A stretch of DNA of 64,000 nt from Nannobrachium achirus (taxonomy: Eukaryota; Chordata; Actinopteri; Myctophiformes; Myctophidae): contig OY997653.1 in the NCBI GenBank assembly GCA_963921795.1, positions 7,290,651-7,354,650 of the forward strand, in the 5' to 3' direction. A program made the translations under genes and the position numbers. Below are positions 28,163 to 42,196 of the stretch, one piece after another (the first letter of the stretch is position 1; each line of letters opens with the position of its first letter). The notes below the pieces were generated by a model that searched no databases, had not been told where the DNA came from, and was given only the letters and a program-made list of their open reading frames with translations.

Positions 28163-31100
28163 ATGAGAACTTCCGGAACCGTTATAGGAACCAGTTCTAC
28201 ATGGAACCAATATGGGTGAACCGAAAAAAAAAAAGAAATCGGAATCGGTTAAAACCAAACAGATCCCAACCCTAACATCAAAACGTGCGGCTAGGCCGGG
28301 AATGGGGTGCTATCGGCTGGGCTTTAAACAGCCATAACTCCAGTTCAAAGCATGGTACCATCTTGAAACTTGGTGTCTGGACTCAAACGGCCAATGTGAA
28401 TATAATAAGTCCCTATTAAAAATGCTAATGCTAATGTTAATAAAAATGCTAATGCTAAAAATGCTAACACCAACCAAAAATGGTAACACCAACCGATACA
28501 CAAGGTTGCACACACTTAGCGAGCTGCAGGCACACGTAAAATGTCTTAGAATTTCTCTTTTCTAGTATTGATTGAATATAGCAACGTAGTTAGTTATGCT
28601 GAGCAAATTATGTACTAGAAAATCGATATCCAATGTTTTCTCAGAAAGAAATGGTCTAAATATTAGCCTTTTAGCCTACACTTTCAATGGCTGGGTCAAA
28701 TTGACCGAAGGCCCTGCGTGTTATATGTTAACTCTCCCAACGCTTTGAACGTTCACGTTCGCCCGATTGCGCAAGACCTCTCCGCCAATACGGCGCTCGT
28801 TCGGTTCGTTCGTCTGATGACTGTAAGCTGATGAGGGGTCGCGCGGCCGTCTACTGTAAACACATTTTCCGCGGTGATGGTGTAAAAAATCCATTATGCG
28901 TTAGATCAACGGAGAACAATTCACTTCCTTGTTGATTCCCTCTGGCTCTGAGGCTCTGTGGCCAGTGACTGGTCTTCTTCTTCTTCAACACATAACAGGC
29001 AAATTCACATTCATTCTCGCATGACGCCGCCCTCAGCTGCCTGGCAGACCAAAGTGCACTATTGCACAACCCAAAAAAAAAAAAATAAATAAATAAATGT
29101 CTGTCTGTCTATCTACTATAACGTCGCAAAGATAAGCCGCTTTTTGATGGCACCAGACCCAATAAATAAATAAATAATCTGGCAGTATGAGAGTTAATAC
29201 AGGGGGGTGTTGCAAATGCATGACATGTAACATTTTCATATCACATGATTAGTATAGCAAATAAGCCAAGCAGAAGAAGTTTCATGGAGAAAATTTAAAA
29301 CCGGGTCAAAATGACCCGAAGACACTTTTACTGCATAAAATGTGTGTGTGAGGGGGGGAAAAAAGAAAAGAAAAAAATCTGGGGGCACCAGATTGTAATC
29401 TGTCCTGGGGCGCAAACTGTAGCCAGCCCTGCATGGTAGATTTAGCACATCAACAACAGAAACATTATGCAAAAGGTTATCTTTGATCAGATTTTTCATG
29501 GTTCTTAAATTGGGGTGAAACAATGTTTAAATAATGATATATGCTATAACAATTTGCAGATTTCAATGTACTACATATAAAAAAAAAAAAAAGAAATCAC
29601 ACTTTCATTATACATAGAGTGGTCTTTGTCCACAGGCAAGAGACCAGGCCCTCTTGCAAAAGTTCAACTCTAGCTCAGAGGTTTATTATTCCACAATGCA
29701 AGGAGACATCCAAATATCAAGATGTGATTAAATAAAGCCACACATACAAAGTAATACTGAATAAACTGTTTAAATAATAATAAAGAAATAAACCAGGCGT
29801 TGGCAACAGGTGAAACAATCCTTTTCAACACAGGTGGAAACACTAACAGATCTAACAGGATCTATTATCATTGTTCAGTGAGTCAGAGCTGCTGACAGTA
29901 TGTTTTGAGAATGAGATTTATTTATCAGATTGTCATCAGTGCAGACAGCAAAGACACTTGAATAAGTCATGCTTATATGTTTTTATCTCCATTCAGGCTG
30001 AGTCACTGTGGCCTCGACCAGAGCAGCTGTGAATATCTGGCCTCTGTTCTCCGTTCCGAGTCATCTAGTCTTCAAGAACTTGATTTAAGCTCAAACGACC
30101 TGGGAGACGATGGGGTGAAGGAATTGTTTCCAGGACTGCAGAGTACACAATGCAGATTGGAGATTCTCAGGTTAGATCAGATCATGCTGTTGATTTCCAT
30201 TATATCATAACTATAGAAATGTGATGCTTTTAAATACATGTGTGTTCAACATCAACATAAATTCTGAATAAGTAAGTTATGTGCTTTATGTGGACAATAT
30301 GGGTCACTGTGTGACAAAGCATGTTCATTTATGAAAGTAGCAAATCACTACTGCAAAATTAGATATTTCTTATTTAGATTTACTCGATAGCTTTGGAAAA
30401 CCAGGGGTCCTCAGAGTTAATAGGGGGATGGGGGGGGGGGCAGATCTACAATATCTACAAGCTCACAATCCCTTGTGACTTTGTAGATCGGCTATTTTGG
30501 CTATTTTGGTTTGGTGCAAAGGGAAAACAGAGCAGAGCAAGCACAGAGTAAAAGGTGAACTTTAGGAGGCACGGTGGTGCAGCAGTAGTGCTGTCGCCTC
30601 ACAGCTAGAAGGTCCTGGGTACGATTCCCGCCAGGGGGCGCTGGGTTCGCCGTGTTCTCTCCTCTGCGTCATCAGTGCCCATAGCCTAGGTGGGGTTGGC
30701 AAAAGGGCCTTTCTGTGTGGAGTTTGCATGTTCTCCCCGTGTCCCCGAGGGTAGATACTCTCACAATAAAAACACAGTAATCCTGTTCTCTATAATTGAT
30801 TGATTGATTATTGTAAAATGGAGAACAGCACAAGTATAGTAAATACAATTGAATTGTAGTACAGTACAAGTACAGTTAAACACCCTGCCTAAAAGGAACA
30901 TCCCAAATAAGACTTTTCACTGTCTTTTTTACGTTGGAAGCCCTCTGTATTTAATTCATGGACTTGCCTGATCGAGGGGAACGGAACTGGTTGGACTAGC
31001 GCGTTCTTTCCACGCGTTACGTCAGGTGAAAAGAAGCGGCTTGGACTACTCATGCACTGAAGTAGGCATGAGCTCAGATCGAGGCTCTCCCCAGGTTGGC

Positions 31101-34100
31101 AGAGGGAGAGCAGAGCCCAGGATTTGTGACAAAGTGACAAGCCAGTGGGCCAATTACATGAATTATATTTCGTCGTTGTCGGGTGGAAACCTTGTATGTC
31201 CAAAACCGTTTGTTTTGTATTTATCATTTTAAAAATGATTTAAACTAGTGAAAACAGCCGATCTACAAGCACACAACGCCTCGCACCGCGAGGTGTTGTG
31301 TGCTTGTAGATCTGCTGTTTTCACTACTTTTGCGCGACGGCCTTGTATGATGAAGCAGGGCTTTGCTTTGCGAAAAGATGTATACATTTGAAACTTGGAG
31401 ATGCAAGGTTTCTGCCCGACAGTGATGATTTACTTTGTTGGCCGCCCAGCCCCAAAAATGGAACAATGGCCGACATTTTATTTTTATTTTTTTCATAATG
31501 GCCGGCCTGGACCGGCCGGGAATGAACCGGCCGTTCGGGAGTTGTCCCGCTTTTCCCAATGGCCAGCACGTCCCTGACTGTTATAGAGGTTCAAACGTGA
31601 TTCGCTATTTAATGATGCATTATTTTCATCTTAACAAATCAAACTTTAGTTGGCTATACTGACATAATGTGAATGAACAACACATTCTCACCCCCAAGGT
31701 GTCACACACCTGACGCCCTGTCAAGTACCCTACTGCGTCACAAGAGAGGACACTTTAGGTATGCCTACTGCTTCAAGTAGGGGACGCTTTGGTTATGCCC
31801 AGTGGTCTGAGAAAAAAAGAGTTTCCCAACTAGGATTCGAAACAACTACGTAGGGTTTACCAGCCACCGAACGTTCCCTATCACGCCACTATCCACAACG
31901 GAGCCATGCCGTCTGAGCCGCATGAGTTTTACTGAGGTTAGGGTTTGGGTTAGGTTTAGGCATAGTTTTACTGAGGTAAGGGTTAGTCATTGAGTATTCA
32001 AATATGTGATTAAGCCAGTTTTTGTCTGAATTAACTGCTATTTATTTTATTATTCAGCTTGAGACAAACCAGCATCACAGCCAAATGCTGCAAGGAATTG
32101 TCATCACTTCTCAGTTCCAACTCATCCTGTGTGAGAGAGTTGGATCTCAGCTGGAACGAGCTGCAGAATGAAGGCGTAAAGATCCTCTCTGCTGGACTGA
32201 AGAGTCCTCACTGCACTCTGGAGATTCTGAGGTGAATAATAAAGCAAAGTGGTTACCGGGGTATTATACACCGGCTGAGAGGCGTTGGGAAACACGAGGT
32301 GTCAGCCCAGTGTTTCCGACCCTCTCAGCCTGTATATACAATATATTTTGCGAGTCATCCCGCGATCAGCACTGTGGACACCTTTTAATATGTCGCGAGT
32401 CATCACAGGATCGGTGTTAAATGAGTTAAGAACCATATTTGATCCATACACATGTTTATTTTCACCCAGATTTAGCTGCTATGTGGGTGAACATCACATC
32501 AAAAACGCTAGCATAGCAACCTAAACTAACAGCCGAGTATGTGCCTGGAGAATAGAGGTGCTTGTCGCCTTTACAAGCCCCGCCCGGAGCCATTCAGTCA
32601 CTGTCCTATGCATGTGGGCGGTGCTTAGAAGGACCTGCATGGCAGGATTTGAGAGAAAATCAAATGCTCGCTTCTCTAGTTCAGCCTCACGGAACTGTGG
32701 AAAGAAATAACGCACCTGGCTTTGTTATAAACTGATTCAAGGTGGTGGTTATAGTCTCAGATACCACGGCAACCAGCCAATCAGAATCAAGGAATGGAAC
32801 TAGCCGTTTTAGAATGTGTATTCTGTGTGGATCTCTACTTGAATATCAGCAAGAGATTGATCTCTCTCTCTCACTCTCTCTTTCTCTTTTCAGGCTGGCA
32901 TACTGTCTGGTCTCAGAGGAAGGCTTTTCTTGTCTGGCCAACCTCTCTCATCTGAAAGAGCTGGACCTTGGAATCCAGACTCTCAAGTGAGTTGAGGTGT
33001 GAAGTCAGTCCATGCTGAAACGATCAAATGGTTGCTGAGAGATGCTCTGCAAGACACAAACTGAATGGGTTCCCAGATTGTATCACATCTATCTATCTAA
33101 CTTCTAACTATTCATTCACGTAATGTCTATCAGTACTCTACACATACTCTGACATGACATGACATGACATGAAGAACACCATATATGGGCATAAACAGGA
33201 CGTCACAACGCATCTAGTGTGTTATGTAGGCTGTAATACCTGGGTAATAGAGTGTAATACTTTCTGGCTACTTGGCTTTATCAGAAGACTTTATGAATAC
33301 TTGGAGATTGTCGGGATGACCGTCTTGTACTCCCATTTGTCAAAATGAAAATACGCTTGTCTGTTCTATAGACCTGTCCATACTGTCTCTGACCAAACTT
33401 TTCATCTGAGAGTTCCGACTTTTTACAGTTTTACGAACTCTAATTCGGGATTTCAGAAGTTGTGAGTGACGTCATATTTTTGTTGAACCAGACCTTTCCG
33501 ACAAAAAGTTTGGTGGTTGGAGACAGTATGGACAGGCCTTTAGAGTTTATGAATACTTGGAGCGGTCGAGCATTGGAGCGTCTTGTGCATCCATTTGTCA
33601 AACTGACTGTTCAGTGTGTTAAGGCCTGTTCATACTCTCTCCAAACACCAATCTTTTTGTCGGAAAGGTCCGGTTCAAAATGACTACAAAATGACCTCAC
33701 TCACAGCTTCCGAAAAGCATTATTCCGAATTAGAGTTCGGAAAGCTACACGTCGGAAAGTCGGTACTCTCCAACCAAAGGTTTGGTGGTCGGAGAGAGTA
33801 TGAACAATCCTTTGCGATGCATTAGCACCAATATAACCCTCATCTCTGCTAATCACTATGATGTCATTCACGCAGTATAGAACCATTTTAAGAGGCTAAT
33901 CAATATGATGTCATTCAGGCAGTATAGAATCATTTTAAGAGGTTAATCACTCTGATGGCTCATCTCTGCCCTTCACTGTTACTGAACAAAAAAAAATCTA
34001 TAGCAATGATTACTATCCCAATATAGAGCTATTTAACAATGTTACTATCTAATAGCAAAAAAATCTATAGCAATGATCACAACTAGAGAGAGAGAGAGAA

Positions 34101-35218
34101 ACATGAACTCTTCCACAGCAGAGATGCCAAAACGCTCAGACCTTTTCCTACCTGTGTGCTGCTGTTGACAACAGATCATATTCCATTGGCCATATGGAAC
34201 AAAATAATCCTTTAGGGGTCACGTTCCAAATTGATCTCTATAAAGTATCCCTGCACCACGTGTTGTCCTCTTGTAGATCTGTTTTCAGTAACAGTGACAA
34301 TGTAATGTCAACATTACAATTTCAGTTTCAGTGAACTGAAACTGAACTGTCAACTACACTTTTCCTCTTCACTCTCTCCCCCAGTTGTTCTGCTTGGCAG
34401 AACAACTTTCTTTGTCTTACAACAATATTGTAGCATTTAAAGACAGATGTAGCCTATATTTTATGTATTTATAGATATAAAAAAACTAAATGATAAAACA
34501 ATACATAGCCTATTTATAAATATTAATTAATAAGAGTTATAATCATGATTTACTTTTACTCAATTCATTTGATAGTCTAATACAATATGTATTTCAAAGA
34601 ATAATATTTGTGTTTTTTAATGGCCCCTAGTATAAAAAATATACATATACAAACAAATATACAAAAATATACTCTATATACTTTTGATTTATTTTAACCC
34701 TGTAAGGCCCAAATTAACTTCTACTTGTGAAAAAAAATCAGATGGTGTTGTAGGAGTCCTAATCCTTTTTTAAAGGTTTTATAGCCATAAATCATAAATC
34801 ATGCTCTCTAAGTTACATTTTGGGGATATTTTTTCACAATAATAACATAATGTACATGTTCTAGACATTCTAATGATCACCAAAAAAATTATATATATAT
34901 TACAAGCATTTTACTTATGTTTGTGTGAGGAATAGCTACAGTGAATATCAAATATAAATGTGTCAAAAAGCTACATTGGGCCTTGCAGGGTTAAACGCCG
35001 CTAAAGTCCATAGAAACCGTTCACCACTGTATTTTTTCTTTCATACTGTACCGTACTGCAAAATCTCATATCGTGGCATCCCTAGAGATATTTAACACTG
35101 TTACTGAACATGTCTATGTGTCGTAAAAACAAACAAACATGTGCTTCCTTTTAAAGGTTGGATCAAGAAGAAAACTCACTTCCACCTCAACTCCTTAAAA
35201 CATGTAAGTACATGTTAC

Positions 35219-35310
<92 letters not shown>

Positions 35311-35658
35311 TAGCATTTGTAACATTAGCATATTAGCATTATCATTTGTTAGCATTAGCATCTGTTAACATTAGCATTACCATTTTTAACATTAGCTTTT
35401 TAGCATTAGCATTTGTTAGCATTAGCATTTTTTAGTATTGGCATTTTTGCTATTAGCATTTTTAGCTTTAGCATTAAAATGTTTAGCATTAGCATTTATT
35501 AGCATGTATTAGCATTAGCATTTGTTAGCATTAGCATTATTGGAATTGTGTAATAGTGCTGTAATAGGCCACCTCTTGCCCTTAGGGCGTCTTACTTCAC
35601 ATAAAGAGAAATACGTTTTTTTTATTGGACTGGCCCACGATGGTCTGCAGTACCTCCT

Positions 35659-35696
<38 letters not shown>

Positions 35697-37053
35697 AACA
35701 CGCAATACTGTAGGCTATACACACACACATGTACATAATAGCAGATCTATATATACATATGTATTGCTAAGCAGTAAAAGCAGGGGGGAATGTTACCCCC
35801 TCCAACTGTATATATGTTACCCATTTTCAACTGTTTTTTTTTTATTTGTGACACTTGCTTTGGCGAGAACCCAGCAAACAATCTTTTGTACAAAACACTT
35901 GCATTTTCTCATGCCAATAAAGCTCCACCGAATTGAATCGGTTGGGATCACGTTACTCACCAGATGCAGAAACGTTTCTTGCATGTATGTGAGTGTGTAA
36001 ATAACCGGATATAGTAGGCGGGCTTTAGAACGGATCACAAGCCGCCAGAAAACCGAAAGAAGAAGAAGAAGAAGAACGCATCACAACATCCCACTGCTGC
36101 TGCGCCTGCGATCACACATGCTGATCACATCACACGCTCAGGGGGAGATGCAGGCGCGCGCGCACGGTGGATCGATATTCACTTTCTTTTCAGTCTGCAC
36201 GCATGTGCACCTCACATGCACATGCGTTGCATGCATGCGCAATTGCGCATGCACGCACGCCGACACACTGTGGGGGAAGCACAGAACACTTTTGGATGAA
36301 AACAAAACAACTTACTTTCAATGAATCGTCGCGCACACTCGAGGATGTATTTTTACCGACGCGACCAGTCAGGCCCTGCTCGCAGGTGTCCCGTGGCTGC
36401 TTCGAGACAAGATGCACTGTGGGCCCCCCATGAATGTTCTTCATATGGGGATTTAAAAAATAGCAGATCTACAAGCTCGCAGCGCGGCACTCGGTGCTGC
36501 GCTGTGAGCTTGTAGATCTGCTATTTTTCAATAGCAAAAGTATAAAATACCAAAGGCCCTTCCACCTTGGGCCCTAGTGACTCAGCCCCACGTACTTTTC
36601 CCCCCTGCTAGCTGTTGTTGTCCGGACTGGCTGCAACATAGCCTACTATTTTGTTGTGGAGACTTTGAAAAATTTCGGGGACGTTATGGAGCTGTGTATT
36701 GTATTGGCCCATGGCAGTTTGGGGCTATGCAAGTGAAAATGTCACGGGATTGTGTTTGATTTATTTATAATGGTCTCTTAGATCGAGCCGCACTGTTGTT
36801 GCTACTGCTATAGCCTCCGCTTGGGGGGCCTTCTCCATTCTGACATGCCGCCATTCAGACATTCACTTCTAATTCTGGTGACACTTCGATAGATGTTAGG
36901 TCAAGGATTTGTGTAGGAATGGGGGGGGTGTGTCTGTGGCATGGCTATATACCATTGCATTGTCTGAAAGGAAGCCGAACAAAAATAAGTTTTACTCTTA
37001 TGTACCTGTACAAAAGACGTAACAATAAAGTACAACCTTGAACCTTGAATGGC

Positions 37054-37100
<47 letters not shown>

Positions 37101-37843
37101 GAGGAGGGGCAGAGCTAAAGTATAGTGTTCTTTTGCATTTGAATGTGCTTTTTGGTCATTTGAATACTTAAGTATTTTTAAAGTAATAAATATGCAATCT
37201 GTGGTATTTAGGTCACACTGAAGCATTGTATGAAATGTCACATGGTCACATCTCTACTCAGTACTTTGTGATGTAATCAAACATTGTGTGTTGTTCTGTC
37301 CATCAGGTGTCTGTCCTCTCACACTGGACACAAACACAGCAGGACCATTCCTCTCTCTGTCTGAGAACAACAGAAAGGTGAGACGGACCAGAGAGGACCA
37401 ATCATATCCAGATCATCCAAACAGATTTCATGGCATCCCACAGGTTCTGTGTAGAGAGGCTCTGACTGGAGGCAGTTACTGGGAGGTCACCTGGAGTGGA
37501 GTGGTTCGTATAGCAGTGACTGAGAGTGGAATCGCCAGGGATGGATGGGGTGATGACTCTGTGTTAGGATACAACAGGTCCTGGAGTCTGGAATGTAATG
37601 GTCCAGACAACAGATACTCTGTACGTCACAATAAGAAGTTATCCATCCTCCGTGTCCGTCCCTCTGGCTGCTACAGAGTAGCAGTGTATGTGGACTGTCC
37701 TGCTGGCCATCTGTCCTTCTACAGAGTGTCCTCTGACACACACACACACCTGCACACCTTCCAGACCTCCTTCACTGAACCACTCTATGCTGGGTTCTAC
37801 GTGTTCAAGGGCTCCTCAGTGTCTTTGTGTCAGATAGAGTAAG

Positions 37844-37914
<71 letters not shown>

Positions 37915-38727
37915 CTCTCTCTCTCCATCTTTTTTTGTTACCCTAAAGCCTCACACCGGAAATAGTCAATCTACAAGCTCACAACATGTTGCATGTTGTA
38001 GATGTTTTATAGATATGTTATTTTATATTTATAACATGTATATGTTGTATAGATCTGGTATTTGATGTGTTTATAACATGTAGATGTTCTATAGATCTGG
38101 TATTTGATGTGTTTATAACATGTAGATGTTCTATAGATCTGGTACTTGATGTGTTTATAACATGTTCTATAGATCTGATATTTGATGTGTTTTATAACAT
38201 GTTGGTTTGTTCTGGTCTTTCAGAGCGGTCCTTCCATCCAGAGTTTCTCCCATCGTGATCACAGAAAACTCAACCAATGAATACAGGTATGTAAGTCACA
38301 TGACCAATGAATACAGGTCCGTAAGTCACATGACCAAGGAATACATGCAACATGTGACACATGAAGTCAATAGATATGACTGAATACATGCAACATGTGA
38401 AAACATGACTCCTCATGAAGTCAATAGAGATGATATCAATAACAATGTGTGTTTTGTGTCTCAGGCTCCAGCTCCCCGGGGCGGGGCTGTTCCAGTGCAG
38501 AGCGACAGGGTTGGTGTTTGGAACTACAGGGGAAGGAGACGTGGTCTTCAGGACTGCCTGTTGGGATGAAAGATGGCTCCAGACAACAGCAGGGACTCCT
38601 GCAGGGCCTCTGTTTGACATCCAGTGTCCTCAGAAGTGTGTCCGCCAGCTAGGCCTGCCACACTGTGCCGTCATGCCCGGTGAGGAGCAGCTCTCAGCAT
38701 TGTCCACAATTATACAGTTTAACAAAC

Positions 38728-38819
<92 letters not shown>

Positions 38820-41800
38820 CGTGCGCGCGCATGTGTTTCATCCTTATATTTCTCTTCCCATGTTTTCCTTGTTAGGGCCCCAGCACTGCAGCAGTGCGAA
38901 GCCCTATTGAAATTGCAAATATTATTGTTATTATTATTATTATTATTACCCTTATCAATAATGGATCGCATTTTTGAGGAACTAAACGTTCTCCAAAAGT
39001 TGCACAATATCAGTCGTTTCCGGTTTCTTTTCGAAACCAGAACTTCAAAGATGGCGGATTTTGATTTGCCATTGGAGTTTTTACAGTCTATGATCGTGAT
39101 TAATATTTCCTTGCAAATGTTAGGTCAAGGATGAAACACATTTTTCTAGTTGACATCATGGGGGTGCTATAACAGGCAATTTAATTCATATTTTATTCTA
39201 TTTTTTACAATACAATATTACAACACAACAGTTGTTGCTACTCCTACTCAGTAGCAACAATTTGCATGTAACCTACATAATCTACATAATGCACATAAAG
39301 CTATAAGCACTGCTGGAGCCATCAGTGAGAAACTCTGAACGCACAATCCTAGAACCCCCACGTAAAAGTATTCACATTGTCCTGGTATAGCGCCACCATG
39401 AGGTCAGTTTTAGCTACCTGGCCTGGCTCAGACCTGTGCTCCTAACTGATACATTTCTCTTGTTGTGTTTGCCAGATCCTTGCATCCAGCACCCTGGAGT
39501 GGTTTGTGACTGCTGTGAGGGAGGTATCTGGGGGACCAGGTATAAGTGTACAGTGTGTCCTGACTATGACCTGTGCACTGCCTGTCAGTACACTGGGCTT
39601 CATAAATACCACCGTCTGAGGTCCATCCAGCCCCCATCCCAGGTCAGAATATAATCATTACTAGAAAAGAAAATTCCTATGAAATTTTAAGTGTGCTTGC
39701 AGCTCGCTAAGTGTATGGCATGCATTAGCATTTTTTATATTAGCATTTGTAGCATTAGCATTTTTTTATATTAGCATTAGCATTTTAACGTTAGCATTAG
39801 CATTTTTACCATTAGCATTAGTGGAAGTAGCTGTTAGCATTAGCGGTTAGCCTTTAGATCTGTCAGACCACCCGTCAAGTTTGAGAACAGTAACATGTTA
39901 GGAACTGGAGTTATAGCTGTTTAAAGCTCAGCCAATAGGAAGACAGGTGGGGCTTAAGAGGGGCGGGGCTTGAGTAATAAGTCCCTATTGGCTGTTTAAG
40001 TTCAGACACAGAGTTTTGAGAGGGTACCATGCTGCAAACTGGAGTTATAGCTGTTTAAAGCTCAGCCAATAGGAAGACAGAGGGGGCGGGGCTAATCATT
40101 ACAGCTCGTTCCTATTGGACATCTAAGTACTCACGCCAAGTTTCGAGACGGTACCATGCTGCTACTGCTACTGATGCAGAAGTGATTTTTTTCAATGCCA
40201 CTACAATCTAGCATATTTATTTTTTCATTAAAAAAAAGGTCATGCCCACTTGCCCGAAAAGTAAATCTTCCATTATAAAATGATAGGTTAGATTTTAATT
40301 ACCACTCAATTTAACCCTTTTTTTTACCCCCTGGGGCTGCGATAAATCTCATAACTACATTTTTATCCAAATTCCTACATAGCTGTGATTGAATATGACT
40401 CGGGTTCTTGCCTATTTTATATTTGTAAGTGTTGCAACAGTGAAAACAGCACATTATAGGTAAACGCCAACGGTACTTTTATTTTAAATTCCACAGACCA
40501 GAAGACAGAGCACTGTTTAGACAGATATCTCAGGGCAACCTGAAAGCAAACTCTACGTTTTATTTACCTGCCGGGGGCAGGAGGGCAAGCCTTAGTGTCA
40601 AAAAAAAAAGGGAATAAAATAAATATATATATATATATATACAGGCATGCAAACTTGTAGCTTTTCGGCGAAAATTGCCGTTTTGAATCCAAATTGATCG
40701 TTTGTGTGATTCGTTCAGATTCGATGTAAAAATATTTGGGGGGGTGGGGGGGTGTCATGTCATCTAGGCTGCGTTGAGCGGCAGTGAGAAGAGGAGCGCT
40801 TTTTTCTCCTCTTGGCTCCGTCCAGTTTGTCAGTGCAGTAGTGGTGAAGGTGGCTGGGGGATATGGTCGTTTTATTTTTGGACAAATCAAGCGCTCGCTT
40901 TCTCTTGCCTGTGACGTCAACACCCATGCTTGACTGTGTCCAGTGCCTGCAGCCGGCAGCGCTGGACGGAGCGCTCAGCCAGTCTGCATACAGTCAGTCA
41001 CAGACGGAGCGGAGCTCAAATGGAGCACATAGTAAATAAACTTGGCTAGGTTGTCGTCGTTGATAGATAGTGTGGTGTAGTTGTGGATTGGACTTTTTAA
41101 TTCGCTTGTATCGCGATGCGGTCGCTATTCTGCATCAATGCGGTGACGTGACATCGATTATAGCCCACGTTTGTTGATTTTCCTCAACGGTGTGTTGCGA
41201 TAGTTTTGCTACATGCTAACGCTAAATTAGCTCTGGTCCATAGCGTTAGTGGAGAACTCCACATGCGAGCTAATCAACGCTATCATGCCGTTCCATCTGC
41301 CTCTTATTAGACAGAACAGAGATTTCTCGCATTTATTTTAAGATGGTGCAGAGAGAGGGTGAGAGAAAAATGAGGCAGTCACAGACAGTTCTCAAAGCGG
41401 AGAATACAACAATCGTCTGTGGTTTGACAACACTGTTTCCCAAGCACTGGGTTGGGACCCATTTGTGGGTCGCGAAAACATTTTTATGGGTCCCTTAATG
41501 TTTGTTTTCCTAAATTTAGTTTTGTATCATTTAAAAACATTCAAAAAACATTCTCCCCCAAAAAGAATAACATTTAATGATTTAAAATAAAGAAATGTTT
41601 TTTTCCTTCTAAATTCACGAATAAATAAAATAAAAGATCTAAGAAATTATCTTAGAAAACACTGGCCTATTTAAGAAGTAATATAGAAAATAGCTGATCT
41701 ACAAGCTCACAGCATGCATTGTCTCTGTCTATGCCTGTCTATTAAAGACAAGTCCCTAAATATTATAGGTTATTCCTATAACTATATCTGTAGGCTATAT

Positions 41801-42155
41801 TATATTTATAATTTTCTTCATTATATCTAGATAGATCAGTATGAGTATGAGTAAAGCCTCTATCAGAGTCCAGGGTGAAGAGCTATTCACTTCACCGCAT
41901 TGTAGTTTTCTAGCTATCACCTAGGCTTTGTTATGTATTTTTAGGTGATAGCTACACAACTACACCGTGGTGAAGTGAATAGCTATTCACCCTGGACTCT
42001 GTTAGAGCCTTTAGTCACTGTTTTACCCAGTTAGAATCGTGCAAATTCACCCTACCGACCCAAAAAAGGTCAAAAATTTCACGCCGCGCTACGCGCTGCG
42101 AACAATTTCACACCAAAAAAGTTGTCACCTTTTTCACCTTGGGGCTGTTTGCATG

Positions 42156-42196
<41 letters not shown>

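Larger units (their letters stand above)
35546..37306. other. Intronic; hairpin, MITE and (CA)n copies inside
   Basis: It contains (CA)n at 35660-35689 and a GC-rich, CpG-rich stretch (36110-36260). A complete recurrent hairpin lies at 36454-36530 and the third MITE copy at 36824-36930. There is another (CA)n at 37056-37098. No gene is recognised. Confidence 0.55.

Noticed and set aside
30565-30660. Functional tRNA gene
   Set aside because: A- and B-box-like motifs are present, but the sequence matches a repeated SINE head and does not give a clear cloverleaf or terminator.
31823-31920. Minus-strand tRNA gene from the GTTTCGAATCC motif
   Set aside because: Only the B-box half is convincing and no paired acceptor stem could be drawn.
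37840-37842. TAA as the simple end of the NLR gene
   Set aside because: The stop lies within a good donor, and the following exons continue in phase through FIIND and CARD, so treating it as the only end would leave a complete FIIND-CARD set without a start.
38010-38205. CRISPR-like array
   Set aside because: The units are directly contiguous with no unique spacers, and this is a vertebrate intron.
38630-39134. Frames spanning the (TG)n tract after the ZU5 exon
   Set aside because: Most of the length is Cys-Val from TG repeat. The genuine part is the exon ending at 38679.
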